From Nematostella vectensis (lineage: Eukaryota; Cnidaria; Anthozoa; Actiniaria; Edwardsiidae), in NCBI RefSeq assembly GCF_932526225.1, contig NC_064034.1, forward strand, positions 13,466,887 through 13,530,886: a DNA stretch of 64,000 bases. Reading direction: 5' to 3'. Numbering within the stretch: the stretch's first letter is position 1; every line of letters begins with the position of its first letter. Shown piece by piece: positions 15,001 to 25,686 of the stretch. A model generated the notes under the pieces. It had not been told where the DNA came from. It worked only from the letters and a program-made list of their open reading frames with translations, and ran no database searches. The position numbers and the translations under genes were made by a program.

Positions 15001-18000
15001 GCAAACTGAAAAGATTTATGCCTTTACCGAAACCACGGCAGTAGAGTCACAGCCTACATTCGAAGAGGACCATCCAAAACCAGGCAAGCTCGTCGGCAAG
15101 TGGCAACCTGAGGAATCCACTGTGGAAAAGGCCATCATAAAGCCAGGCAAACTAACCAACATCGAATTCATAGAGACTGAACCTGAAGAAAAAGAAGTTG
15201 TCAAACAACAACCGCCTCCCAGGAAGCTGCAAACTGAAAAGATTTATGCCTTCACCGAAACCACAGCAGTAGAGTCACAGCCTACATTCGAAGAGGACCG
15301 TCCAAAACCAGGCAAACTCGTCGGCAAGTGGCAACCTGAGGAATCCACTGTGGAAAGGGCCATCATCAAGCCAGGCAAACTAACCAACATCGAATTCATA
15401 GAGACTGAGCCTGAAGAAAACGAAGTTGTCAAACAACAACCGCCTCCCAGGAAGCTGCAAACTGAAAAGATTTATGCCTTTACCGAAACCACGGCAGTAG
15501 AGTCACAGCCTACATTCGAAGAGGACCGTCCAAAACCAGGCAAACTCGTCGGCAAGTGGCAACCTGAGGAATCCACTGTGGAACAGGCCATCATAAAGCC
15601 AGGGAAACTAACCAACATCGAATTCGGAGAGACTGAGCCTGATGGAAAAGAAGTTATCAAACAACAACCGCCTCCCAGGAAGCTGCAAACTGAAAAGATT
15701 TATGCCTTCACCGAAACCACAGCAGTAGAGTCACAGCCTACATTCGAAGAGGACCGTCGAAAACCAGGCAAGCTCGTCAGCAAGTGGCAACCTGAGGAAT
15801 CCACAGTGGAAAAGTCCATCATCAAGCCAGGGAAACTAACCAACATCGAATTCAAAGAGACTGAGCCTGTAGAAAAACAAGTTCTCAAACAACAACCGCC
15901 TCCCAGGAAGCTGCAAACTGAAAAGATTTATGCCTTCACCGAAACCACAGCAGTAGAGTCACAGCCTACATTCGAAGAGGACCGTCCAAAACCAGGCAAG
16001 CTCGTCGGCAAGTGGCAACCTGAGGAATCCACTGTGGAAAAGGCCATCATCAAGCCAGGCAAACTAACCAACATCGAATTCATAGAGACTGAGCCTGAAG
16101 AAAACGAAGTTGTCAAAAAACAACCGCCTCCCAGGAAGCTGCAAACTGAAAAGATTTATGCCTTTACCGAAACCACGGCAGTAGAGTCACAGCCTACATT
16201 CGAAGAGGACCGTCCAAAACCAGGCAAACTTGTCGGCACGTGGCAACCTGAAGAATCCACTGTGGAAAGGGCCATCATCAAGCCAGGGAAACTAACCAAC
16301 ATCGAATTCAAAGAGACTGAGCCTGATGGAAAAAAAGTTGTCAAACAACAACCGCCTCCCAGGAAGCTCCAAACTGAAAAGATTTATGCCTTCACCGAAA
16401 CCACAGCAGTAGAGTCACAGCCTACATTCGAAGAGGACCGTCCAAAACCAGGCAAGCTCGTCGGCAAGTGGCAACCTGAGGAATCCACTGTGGAAAAGGC
16501 CATCATCAAGCCAGGCAAACTAACCAACATCGAATTCATAGAGACTGAGCCTGAAGAAAAAGAAGTTGTCAAACAACAACCGCCTCCCAGGAAGCTGCAA
16601 ACTGAAAAGATTTATGCCTTTACCGAAACCACGGCAGTAGAGTCACAGCCTACATTCGAAGAGGACCATCCAAAACCAGGCAAGCTCGTCGGCAAGTGGC
16701 AACCTGAGGAATCCACTGTGGAAAAGGCCATCATAAAGCCAGGCAAACTAACCAACATCGAATTCATAGAGACTGAGCCTGATGGAAAAAAAGTTGTCAA
16801 ACAACAACCGCCTCCCAGGAAGCTGCAAACTGAAAAGATTTATGCCTTCACCGAAACCACAGCAGTAGAGTCACAGCCTACATTCGAAGAGGACCGTCCA
16901 AAACCAGGCAAGCTCGTCGGCAAGTGGCAACCTGAGGAATCCACTGTGGAAAAGGCCATCATCAAGCCAGGCAAACTAACCAACATCGAATTCATAGAGG
17001 CTGAGCCTGAAGAAAAAGAAGTTGTCAAACAACAACCGCCTCCCAGGAAGCTGCAAACTGAAAAGATTTATGCCTTTACCGAAACCACGGCAGTAGAGTC
17101 ACAGCCTACATTCGAAGAGGACCGTCCAAAACCAGGCAAGCTCGTCGGCAAGTGGCAACCTGAGGAATCCACTGTGGAAAAGGCCATCATCAAGCCAGGC
17201 AAACTAACCAACATCGAATTCATAGAGACTGAGCCTGAAGAAAACGAAGTTGTCAAAAAACAACCGCCTCCCAGGAAGCTGCAAACTGAAAAGATTTATG
17301 CCTTTACCGAAACCACGGCAGTAGAGTCACAGCCTACATTCGAAGAGGACCGTCCAAAACCAGGCAAACTTGTCGGCACGTGGCAACCTGAGGAATCCAC
17401 TGTGGAAAGGGCCATCATCAAGCCAGGGAAACTAACCAACATCGAATTCAAAGAGACTGAGCCTGATGGAAAAAAAGTTGTCAAACAACAACCGCCTCCC
17501 AGGAAGCTCCAAACTGAAAAGATTTATGCCTTCACCGAAACCACAGCAGTAGAGTCACAGCCTACATTCGAAGAGGACCGTCCAAAACCAGGCAAGCTCG
17601 TCGGCAAGTGGCAACCTGAGGAATCCACTGTGGAAAAGGCCATCATCAAGCCAGGCAAACTAACCAACATCGAATTCATAGAGACTGAGCCTGAAGAAAA
17701 AGAAGTTGTCAAACAACAACCGCCTCCCAGGAAGCTGCAAACTGAAAAGATTTATGCCTTTACCGAAACCACGGCAGTAGAGTCACAGCCTACATTCGAA
17801 GAGGACCATCCAAAACCAGGCAAGCTCGTCGGCAAGTGGCAACCTGAGGAATCCACTGTGGAAAAGGCCATCATAAAGCCAGGCAAACTAACCAACATCG
17901 AATTCATAGAGACTGAACCTGAAGAAAAAGAAGTTGTCAAACAACAACCGCCTCCCAGGAAGCTGCAAACTGAAAAGATTTATGCCTTCACCGAAACCAC

Positions 18001-21000
18001 AGCAGTAGAGTCACAGCCTACATTCGAGGAGGACCGTCCAAAACCAGGCAAGCTCGTCGGCAAGTGGCAACCTGAGGAATCCACTGTGGAAAAGGCCATC
18101 ATTAAGCCAGGCAAACTAACCAACATCGAATTCATAGAGACTGAGCCTGAAGAAAAAGAAGTTGTCAAACAACAACCGCCTCCCAGGAAGCTGCAAACTG
18201 AAAAGATTTATGCCTTTACCGAAACCACAGCAGTAGAGTCACAGCCTACATTCGAAGAGGACCGTCCAAAACCAGGCAAGCTCGTCGGCAAGTGGCAACC
18301 TGAAGAATCCACTGTGGAAAAGGCCATCATCAAGCCAGGCAAACTAACCAACATCGAATTCATAGAGACTGAGCCTGAAGAAAACGAAGTTGTCAAACAA
18401 CAACCGCCTCCCAGGAAGCTGCAAACTGAAAAGATTTATGCCTTTACCGAAACCACGGCAGTAGAGTCACAGCCTACATTCGAAGAGGACCATCCAAAAC
18501 CAGGCAAGCTCGTCGGCAAGTGGCAACCTGAGGAATCCACTGTGGAAAAGGCCATCATAAAGCCAGGCAAACTAACCAACATCGAATTCATAGAGACTGA
18601 ACCTGAAGAAAAAGTTGTCAAACAACAACCGCCTCCCAGGAAGCTGCAAACTGAAAAGATTTATGCCTTCACCGAAACCACAGCAGTAGAGTCACAGCCT
18701 AAATTCGAAGAGGACCGTCGAAAACCAGGCAAGCTCGTCGGCAAGTGGCAACCTGAGGAATCCACAGTGGAAAGGGCCATCATCAAGCCAGGGAAACTAA
18801 CCAACATCGAATTCGGAGAGACTGAGCCTGATGGAAAAGAAGTTGTCAAACAACAACCGCCTCCCAGGAAGCTGCAAACTGAAAAGATTTATGCCTTCAC
18901 CGAAACCACAGCAGTAGAGTCACAGCCTACATTCGAAGAGGACCGTCGAAAACCAGGCAAGCTCGTCGGCAAGTGGCAACCTGAGGAATCCACTGTGGAA
19001 AAGGCCATCATAAAGCCAGGCAAACTAACCAACATCGAATTCATAGAGACTGAGCCTGAAGAAAAAGAAGTTGTCAAACAACAACCGCCTCCCAGGAAGC
19101 TGCAAACTGAAAAGATTTATGCCTTTACCGAAACCACGGCAGTAGAGTCACAGCCTACATTCGAAGAGGACCGTCCAAAACCAGGCAAACTCGTCGGCAA
19201 GTGGCAACCTGAGGAATCCACTGTGGAAAGGACTTCCATCAAACCAGGAAAGTTAACAAAAATTGAATTCGACCACACGGAGCCTGAAGAAAAAGAAGTA
19301 GTCAGACAACAACCGCTTCCAAGAAAGCTAGAAACTGAAAAGATTATTGGCTTTACTGAAACCACGGCAGTAAAGTCACAGTCTACATTCGAAGAGGACC
19401 GTCTTAAACCTGGCAAGCTCGTCGGCAAGTGGCAACCTGAGGAATCCACTGTGGGGAAGGCCATCATCAAGCCAGGCAAACTAACCAACATCGAATTCAA
19501 AGAGACTCAGCCTGAAGAAAAAGATATTGCGAAACAACAATCTTCTCGCACAAAACTCCAAACTGAGAAGAAGTATCCCTTCATTGTGTCCATGGCACCA
19601 GAGTCGCAGTCGAGATCTCAGGTAGAACGTCAAGCACCAGGAAAACTCGGCCAATGGCAACCTGTAAGGAACGCTTCAACAAATGTATTCCAAGGACAAA
19701 AGACGTTTGTAGGAAATGATCGTGCACAAATGGCTGGGTTTTTCTACAGTGACGAAACAGATTGGAAATCAAGAAATTCTTTAGAGAGCCATGTCCAATT
19801 GAGGTCCCCCAAGCAGGAACAAGAGAAAACAGAGGAAGGATCAAGATACACTCCAGGAGATCTAACCGGATATCAGTACAAAACAAAAGTAAGCATGAAA
19901 TAGACACCTGCTTATTTTAGAAATTAGTGTAAAGCACTCACATTTATGTAAACTTATCATTTTCTGGTTCTTTCGCAGGATCGCTCCAATGAAAACAAGC
20001 GCTGGACACAACAACAGCCTTCACTTGGAGAACCTGTCTCCAAAGAGGAATCCATGAAACAATGGAGTCAGCCAGTTCAACTTGCAGGATATGAAAGAAG
20101 CGGAAATGATGTCAAAGTTTATCACAATGTTAGTGAAGATAAACAAGGTGATGTCACAGTTGTCACTAAAACAAAACGGGTGGTAACAAACAACACGCGT
20201 TATGAAATCAAAAACGATCATGAGCCAGAAACCATCACAACTGTTAGAGTAGAAAGACCTAAAATACAGCTACATGGCGTCAAACAGCAGAGAATTGCTG
20301 ATAAGCCATATGGCAGTGTGGTCATTAGTGTTGGTGAGGACATCAACTCTGGCATAAAGACTACCCAGCAGCAATATCAACAGCAGTCTTGGCAAACGAA
20401 TACCAAACCACAGATTAAAGAATTCAAAATAGTGAATGAGAAAAAAAGTAATCAAACTAGAAATGGAGTTGAAATTCAACCTGAAAGTATAATGAATGCC
20501 ACATATATGACTGTACAAAGTGCACCATCCCAACAAAGTGGACAGGGACAGGCTTTGGGGCAGCAAGAGCATTATGTTGGTGGCAAGAAGACGTTTCAAA
20601 TAGCAATTGACACCCAAGATGGATTGCCCCCAAAAGTTGTACAGCAAGGCAGAGGACAACAATTGGAAGGTAGAATTGTAACAGCAAGCTCACAACCCAG
20701 GGAAGGCGTACACTTAAATCAAAGGCATGCACAAATGAAGGAAATAGCTTATCAACAACATACAGCGATGACAAGCATGCCACACCATCGTGAAATGAAA
20801 GTGATTCAGACATCTGTAAAGACATCTAAACAGCAAGCTGGTACTTCAGGAGAGAAAGAAAAAAATGGCCTAATCCAGGGAGTAACATCCACACAAGGCA
20901 GTCAGATGAATGGTCACTGGCAGATGACCTCAAGTCAAGCAATAGCTACATCCAAATCTTTACAACAGCCATCTTCGATACAGATTGATCTATCCAATAA

Positions 21001-21423
21001 TAACAAAGCACAAGAAGGCAACAAGCAGATAACACAGAAAGGTTTTTCGTATGTTGCTGGTCCACAGATACTGACCCATCAGTCAGTCATCTCAAGAGAA
21101 ACACGAGTGGTGAAAGAGGGTGATCCTGAATATGAGGCTCTCATGATGCAAGCGCAAAGTCAATGGAGCATGCAAGGGCAACATGACAAGGTCACCACCA
21201 CCAAAAAGCCAATTGAAAAGCGGGTCTCTCTTGGAGCTAATTCACAGAATGCTCCACAAAGGATGCAAATAGTCCACGAGTTGAGAGGCAAGAAAGGAGA
21301 GTTGACAAGTGGTAAGAATAGGGGGGTGTTGATTGAGTACAGTGGAGAAGCCACACCAAGTCAGAAGGGTCAGAGAGGATATCAAGTTACTGAAGTGGCC
21401 CAACAGGTTGTAGTACAGAAAAG
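2..21423 (+). CDS. Giant tandem-repeat (PEVK-like) protein, 3' part; 5' end outside window
   Basis: Exons 2-19888 and 19979-21423 (or to 21406). The first is open at the left edge and runs 6,629 codons without a stop. It ends at AAA|GTAAGC in phase 0, and the next exon starts after TTTCGCAG, also in phase 0. Exon 1 encodes 86 copies of a 76-aa unit opening with KPGKLVGKWQPEE. In the consensus unit, P, E, V and K make up 38 of 76 residues. No Cys, signal peptide, membrane segment or known fold is visible, so it looks disordered and is probably intracellular. After the array, PGKL-like motifs persist (APGKLGQWQP, TPGDLTGYQYK), then a Gln/Lys/Thr-rich tail of about 480 residues. I do not recognise the family. 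The composition recalls titin PEVK elastic segments, but that is only a resemblance. Total coding in the window is about 7,100 aa, and the N-terminus lies upstream. Confidence 0.85.
29..19633 (+). repeat. Tandem array of 86 coding 228-bp units
   Basis: Unit starts (Lys of KPGKLV) fall at 29 + 228n up to 19406. The only length change is one 3-base deletion near 18613, which gives a 225-bp unit. Units differ mainly at a few residues after the second KPGKL: IETEPEEKEVV, GETEPDGKEVV and KETEPVEKQVL types. Synonymous positions are also nearly identical, so homogenisation is recent. The last units (from about 19230) are clearly more diverged. Confidence 0.97.
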
Positions 21424-22036
21424 GTATGTATTATGTCACTATTCATGCAAATGCAAACAGTGAAAATGTAATTTTTCATTTGCACTGACTTGAATAAGCA
21501 TCATAGATAATAAAACGTTTGGGCATAACCATAAGCCAAAGCATATGCCTACTAGTTGGCTTGAATCACAGTTGATTTCATAAACAAATGCTACATTGGT
21601 CACCAACACGCTTAAGAACTAGCAAGGGAAGTCGACAAATTGATTGTCAACTTGTAAAAAAAAAACAATTCCTGACTTTATGATGAATATTTGCAAGTTC
21701 CAATGTGCCCAACGTTTTGTGGAATCAACTGTAAAACCACAAATGCATTCCTGCAAGGGCCGATTTTGCACTGCAGAAATGCCAAATACCAAAGCGGAGG
21801 CCAGCAGTGGTGATAGCATCATTATAAATGATATACAAAGTTAGAAAGCATTATGATAAGGACAAGAGGTGATGTCGAAGGGAAAGTAATAATTGCTACA
21901 TTTTATGTGACACTTGTAGATGAGGACAATTTTTTATATGGGACAGTTTTTAGTTGTAACAAACACTAGCATGCCAGCTTTCAAGCAGCTACAGCTGTCA
22001 CATAAAAATTGGCCAAGCATGCTCATCTACACGGGC

Positions 22037-22313
22037 AATAGGGGACTTGCACTAAAGGATCGCATGATTTTTTGGGTGCCAAACTAGCCCGCATTTAGTG
22101 GCAAAATAACAGCAACAAAATTCTTATTCAGCGTTTATGAAAAAGCCAGAATTATTTTCTGCCAGAAAGGGTTTAGTTTCATTTAAAGTTTCACTTTTTT
22201 CGTCGTTCTCTGGTGTGACGGCCACATTCATTGCTGATTTTTTTGTTTGATTATTTTGTTTTGAATTTGCCACCCAGAAAGGTCACGTGATCTCTTAGAG
22301 CAAGTCCCCTATT
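22037..22313. mobile_element. TIR transposon remnant (MITE) in giant-gene intron
   Basis: Terminal inverted repeats of about 30 bp: the left end reads AATAGGGGACTTGC and continues to about 22067. The right end (22281-22313) is its complement, with mismatches. There is no coding capacity. No clear target-site duplication is seen, but an imperfect direct repeat (CACATAAAAATTG) flanks it at about 21999 and 22331. The interior resembles the element at 44056. Confidence 0.7.
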
Positions 22314-22790
22314 TTAGAAAAAATTGCCACATAAAAATTGCTTGTGTAAACGGGGCTTTAAGTTTTTACCCATAAGCTCATTTCAATTACGAAATTATTC
22401 AACCAGTGAGGGAGTAAGAACTAAATCTATCATACCTTGATAACATAAGTTTGCAGATTTAGCCTTTTAGTTCTGTTTTGTGTATAGAGGGAAACCTTAA
22501 CAAGCGACGTCCGACGGCGAAGGTTTTACACATTCACTTTGATAAAATCAGTGTCACCATCTTCTATTTCAAAGCCCTCTTTTCTGTTTGATGTAGCTTA
22601 GTGAATATCCCGTAAAAATACCCAGCCTACCTACTCAGATAAAACAGTAATAACAAGTTTTGTTGTTGTTTTGTCGCTTGTGACCGTAGAATACGCTGAC
22701 CATTTACGTGCGGGCTCAGCGCAAAAGGCGGGAATTTCTCAACCACAGTCTTTTTTTTACTAATATTTTTAATATTTTTCTTTTCCACAG

Positions 22791-22874
22791 GAAGTAAAAA
22801 CAGAGAAGCAAGAACGTGTCATCGCTAAACCAATAATTATTTTGAATAATATTCTTAAGCTACATAGATTATAG
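22791..22874 (+). CDS. Candidate last exon of the giant repeat gene
   Basis: A strong acceptor (pyrimidine tract ending in TTTTCCACAG) precedes 22791. In phase 0 it reads EVKTEKQERVIAKP and continues to a stop at 22872-22874 (27 residues), in keeping with the Lys/Glu/Gln-rich upstream protein. A phase-0 join needs the donor CAACAG|GTTGTA at 21407. The better-looking donor AAAG|GTATGT at 21424 is phase 2 and would stop after two codons (AGG AAG TAA). Both joins end the protein here or nearby. A poly(A) signal follows at 22989. Confidence 0.5.
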   Translation, partial: EVKTEKQERVIAKPIIILNNILKLHRL

Positions 22875-22988
22875 TTCACAAGAAACCAAAGATATTTTTT
22901 GGATTTCTTGTTATCTCAGTGTTTTGAGAATTTGGCTGGCCCACCAAATTTTTGAATATTGACCACTCGTTTTTTAATATTTAGTAAA

Positions 22989-22994
22989 AATAAA
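22989..22994 (+). promoter_or_regulatory. Poly(A) signal of giant repeat gene
   Basis: AATAAA about 115 bases after the candidate last stop codon, within an AATAAATAAATAA stretch. A second AATAAA lies at 23034-23039. Confidence 0.55.
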
Positions 22995-23039
22995 TAAATA
23001 AGTGCTTGTTATGTATATAGCTTTGAAATGATAAATAAA

Positions 23040-23689
23040 ACAGGTTTCAGAATGCTTGCAAAGTCAAAATTGTAAATTTAACTCAAAAATCGGAGCCGTG
23101 GCTGCCCCCCGATCACCCCCCCGGCCCGTGTTTCTGTATTCTACCCCTCTTCTCGTGTTTCGAGGCATGCTATAACTCTGAACTTCATTCTGATTCTGTA
23201 TTAATGTCTCGGCGTTTTCACTGTACAGGCTATCTCTAGACGCACGAAAAAGCCAATAAGATGCGCCCGTCGAGTTGCCGTTCTGGCTGACTCATTAACA
23301 GTTGTAGTTCCAGTTTCGTTAAACTCTTATCAGCTCGGAATATTTCATTTTCTGGAAACACTTTTTTGTTTTGACATCGAGGCATCAAAGCATTGAAACA
23401 ACCAATCATAGATCAAATTGTAAGATGACGCCATAACACCCTCTGGACCGAAGTAAAAAACATGGCGGCCATACAGAGAAGAGAATAAGAGCATAAAACA
23501 GTATCTTTCTGCTTTTTGGTAGGGTTTTAGACGTATCAAAACTTGAAAGACTTGTACAAAAGCCTTTGGGCGCAAAGATGTGGTAAAATTTATATTTCGA
23601 AAATTTATATATCTCTTAAAACCACAGAGACTTGATATGCATACTGTGTGTAGCTAAATATAAATAACCTTATGAAGTCGTTTCGTCAA
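23040..23689. other. Intergenic, nothing recognised
   Basis: No gene, RNA or repeat structure was recognised apart from a short C-rich tract near 23105-23125. Confidence 0.5.
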
Positions 23690-25228
23690 TGTGTTTAAAT
23701 GATAGATCGGCCGCGAAAATCAATAATTTATTAACACCTTTATTCAAGTGCCTTGTAGGTGTTAAACAGGACTGTATGCTGAGCCCAACGCTGTTCAATT
23801 TATATGTACACGACCTTCCTGAGCAGCTAGACACTGGCAACATAGACGATATTAATATCAACGGCAAACCTCTAAGTTGTTTGCTTTATGCAGATGATCT
23901 TGTCATTTCCTTAAAATCGGAAAAAGGACTCAAAACTATCTCGACAAGGTCCAACATTTTTGCAAGCAAACAGACCTGAAGGTCAATATTAAGAACAAAC
24001 GAAAATTCTCATTTTCAACAACAACGGTAAAAAAATGAACATCTCGTTTTACATCAATTATGTCAGACTTGAAAATGTCAAGTCATACAAATACCTCGTA
24101 CTACATTTATCGGCATTTGGAAATTTTGCTCTGGCAAAACAAGAGCTAAAAAAGACAGCCCTGAAAGCACTTTACAAATTGAGAAAAGAATTAGGAGACT
24201 ACTTTAGAGCTGATCCTAAACTCACAATGAAGCTTTTTGATACGCTGATAGCCCCCTTTTCTACTGTATGGGAGTGAGGTTTGGGGTATAGGAACCGCTA
24301 CAAATGAAAAAGAGCCAATAGAACAAATTCATATAAAGTTCTGTAAAATATTGCTCGGCGTTGGTAAAGGTGCAAGTAATAACGCATGCAGAGGCGAACT
24401 TGAAGGCTACCCATGAGAACAAAGGCAAAAATGCGATCTTTAAAATTATGGCTGAAATTATCTAATGTAAACGAAACGCAGAAACTTTCGAAAACTGCAT
24501 ACAACTGGATTAAGGAGGTGGACAACAAAGCCTTCTGGAGTTATGAAATAAATAAAATTGGCTCAATCAAAATGGGCTGGGAGATATATGGGAATGCCAA
24601 AATCTAATAACTGATAATTTTAATGCAATTGAAAAATTAATAAAACAAAGAATACAAGACGTTGAGTTACAGTTCGGCGACATACATGATGACATATAAG
24701 AAAAGAATCCAACCAACAAAACAAACTTAGAACCTATAGAATATTCAAAACAACATTCGAATTTGAAACATATATCACGCCAGGTCACCAATATAAACCA
24801 CAGAATCGTGCTGATAAAACTGCGAATTAGCAATCATAAGCTCGAAATCGAAGCTGCGCGTTATCGAAAACCTTACAAAAGAGCAAATGAGAGGATATGC
24901 CCTATTTGCGCTACCGGTGGGGTGGAGGATGAGGTTCATTTCCTGACAAGATGCCCCAAATTTTGTGATGAAAGAGCCAAACTTTTCACAAACATACAAA
25001 TGGCAACAAACAATAATGTTAATCGAATGTTAGAAAATGACCTCTTCCTCCTTCTCATTAATCCACCGACAAAACTTAAAAAAATAATAGCAAAATTTAT
25101 TGCCAAAATCACTGCGTTACGAAGCACAATAACGTTGTAGTCCTTCATCGCATGTGAAACTTATTCTATTTGGAACTAATCCCATGTACACAATCTGTAA
25201 AAGGACCAAATAAAAAATATGTATGTAT
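23690..25228 (+). pseudogene. 5'-truncated, frame-broken LINE (non-LTR retrotransposon)
   Basis: The first segment (23689-23979) matches reverse transcriptase palm motifs: GVKQDCMLSPTLFNLYVHDL, followed by LLYADDLVIS with the catalytic YADD. It continues in another frame at 24035-24277 (SYKYLVLHLS, then LRKELGDYFRADP). The C-terminus at 24763-25140 holds ICPICATGG, then EDEVHFLTRCPKF, a Cys/His zinc knuckle typical of LINE ends. At least two frameshifts and internal stops separate the pieces. The endonuclease and the front of the RT are absent. The 3' end is an A-rich, ATGT-repeat tail at about 25205-25228. The exact clade is not assigned. Confidence 0.85.
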
Positions 25229-25686
25229 GTGGAGGGACATGTATATTCAGTCAAAAAAGCAGAGTTTTTCAATTACCATTTCGTAATGGTAATTGCTACG
25301 GTTATTTCGGCACTTATCTAAGATGACGCATTCCGCATTGTTCCGAATACCGCTTGAAGACTGGGACGGATGTTGTGACGTCATCTGTTATTGGCACTCT
25401 TCGATATTTGCAGTATCGAACGTTTAAAACCTTTAAGGAATCATGTATTCTGCTCCTGCTTAATTCGATTTTATCCACCTGGTATATTGATTATTCAATG
25501 CGACGATATTCGGCCGTCTTTCCGGTCCTAATATCTGTGCTATTTAACATCATTTGAAAAGAAATTGAGTTGTTATCATCGCCCTCAGGATGAATCACAA
25601 CTAATGGAATATTAGTGGGGTAATCAGTGGATTTTTGTTATCTTTTTCCCTGTTTGTGTTTCGCCGTCAAGGCACTCAAGAATTGA
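25229..25686. other. Spacer upstream of the GPCR
   Basis: No gene is recognised. It contains a perfect 10-bp stem hairpin (25271-25294, AATTACCATT with loop TCGT). It probably includes the GPCR promoter and 5' UTR, but no core promoter element is clear. Confidence 0.4.

Noticed and set aside
196-19500. About 85 antisense open frames of 62 codons, one per 228-bp unit
   Set aside because: They recur exactly with the coding repeat on the other strand and have no independent support. They are shadows of the + strand gene.
29-19633. Possible CRISPR-like or satellite DNA interpretation of the regular array
   Set aside because: There are no unique spacers, and the whole period is conserved and open in one frame. 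A coding tandem repeat explains it.
25271-25294. Perfect 10-bp stem hairpin upstream of the GPCR
   Set aside because: Too short and isolated to assign a role; such palindromes occur by chance in AT-rich DNA.
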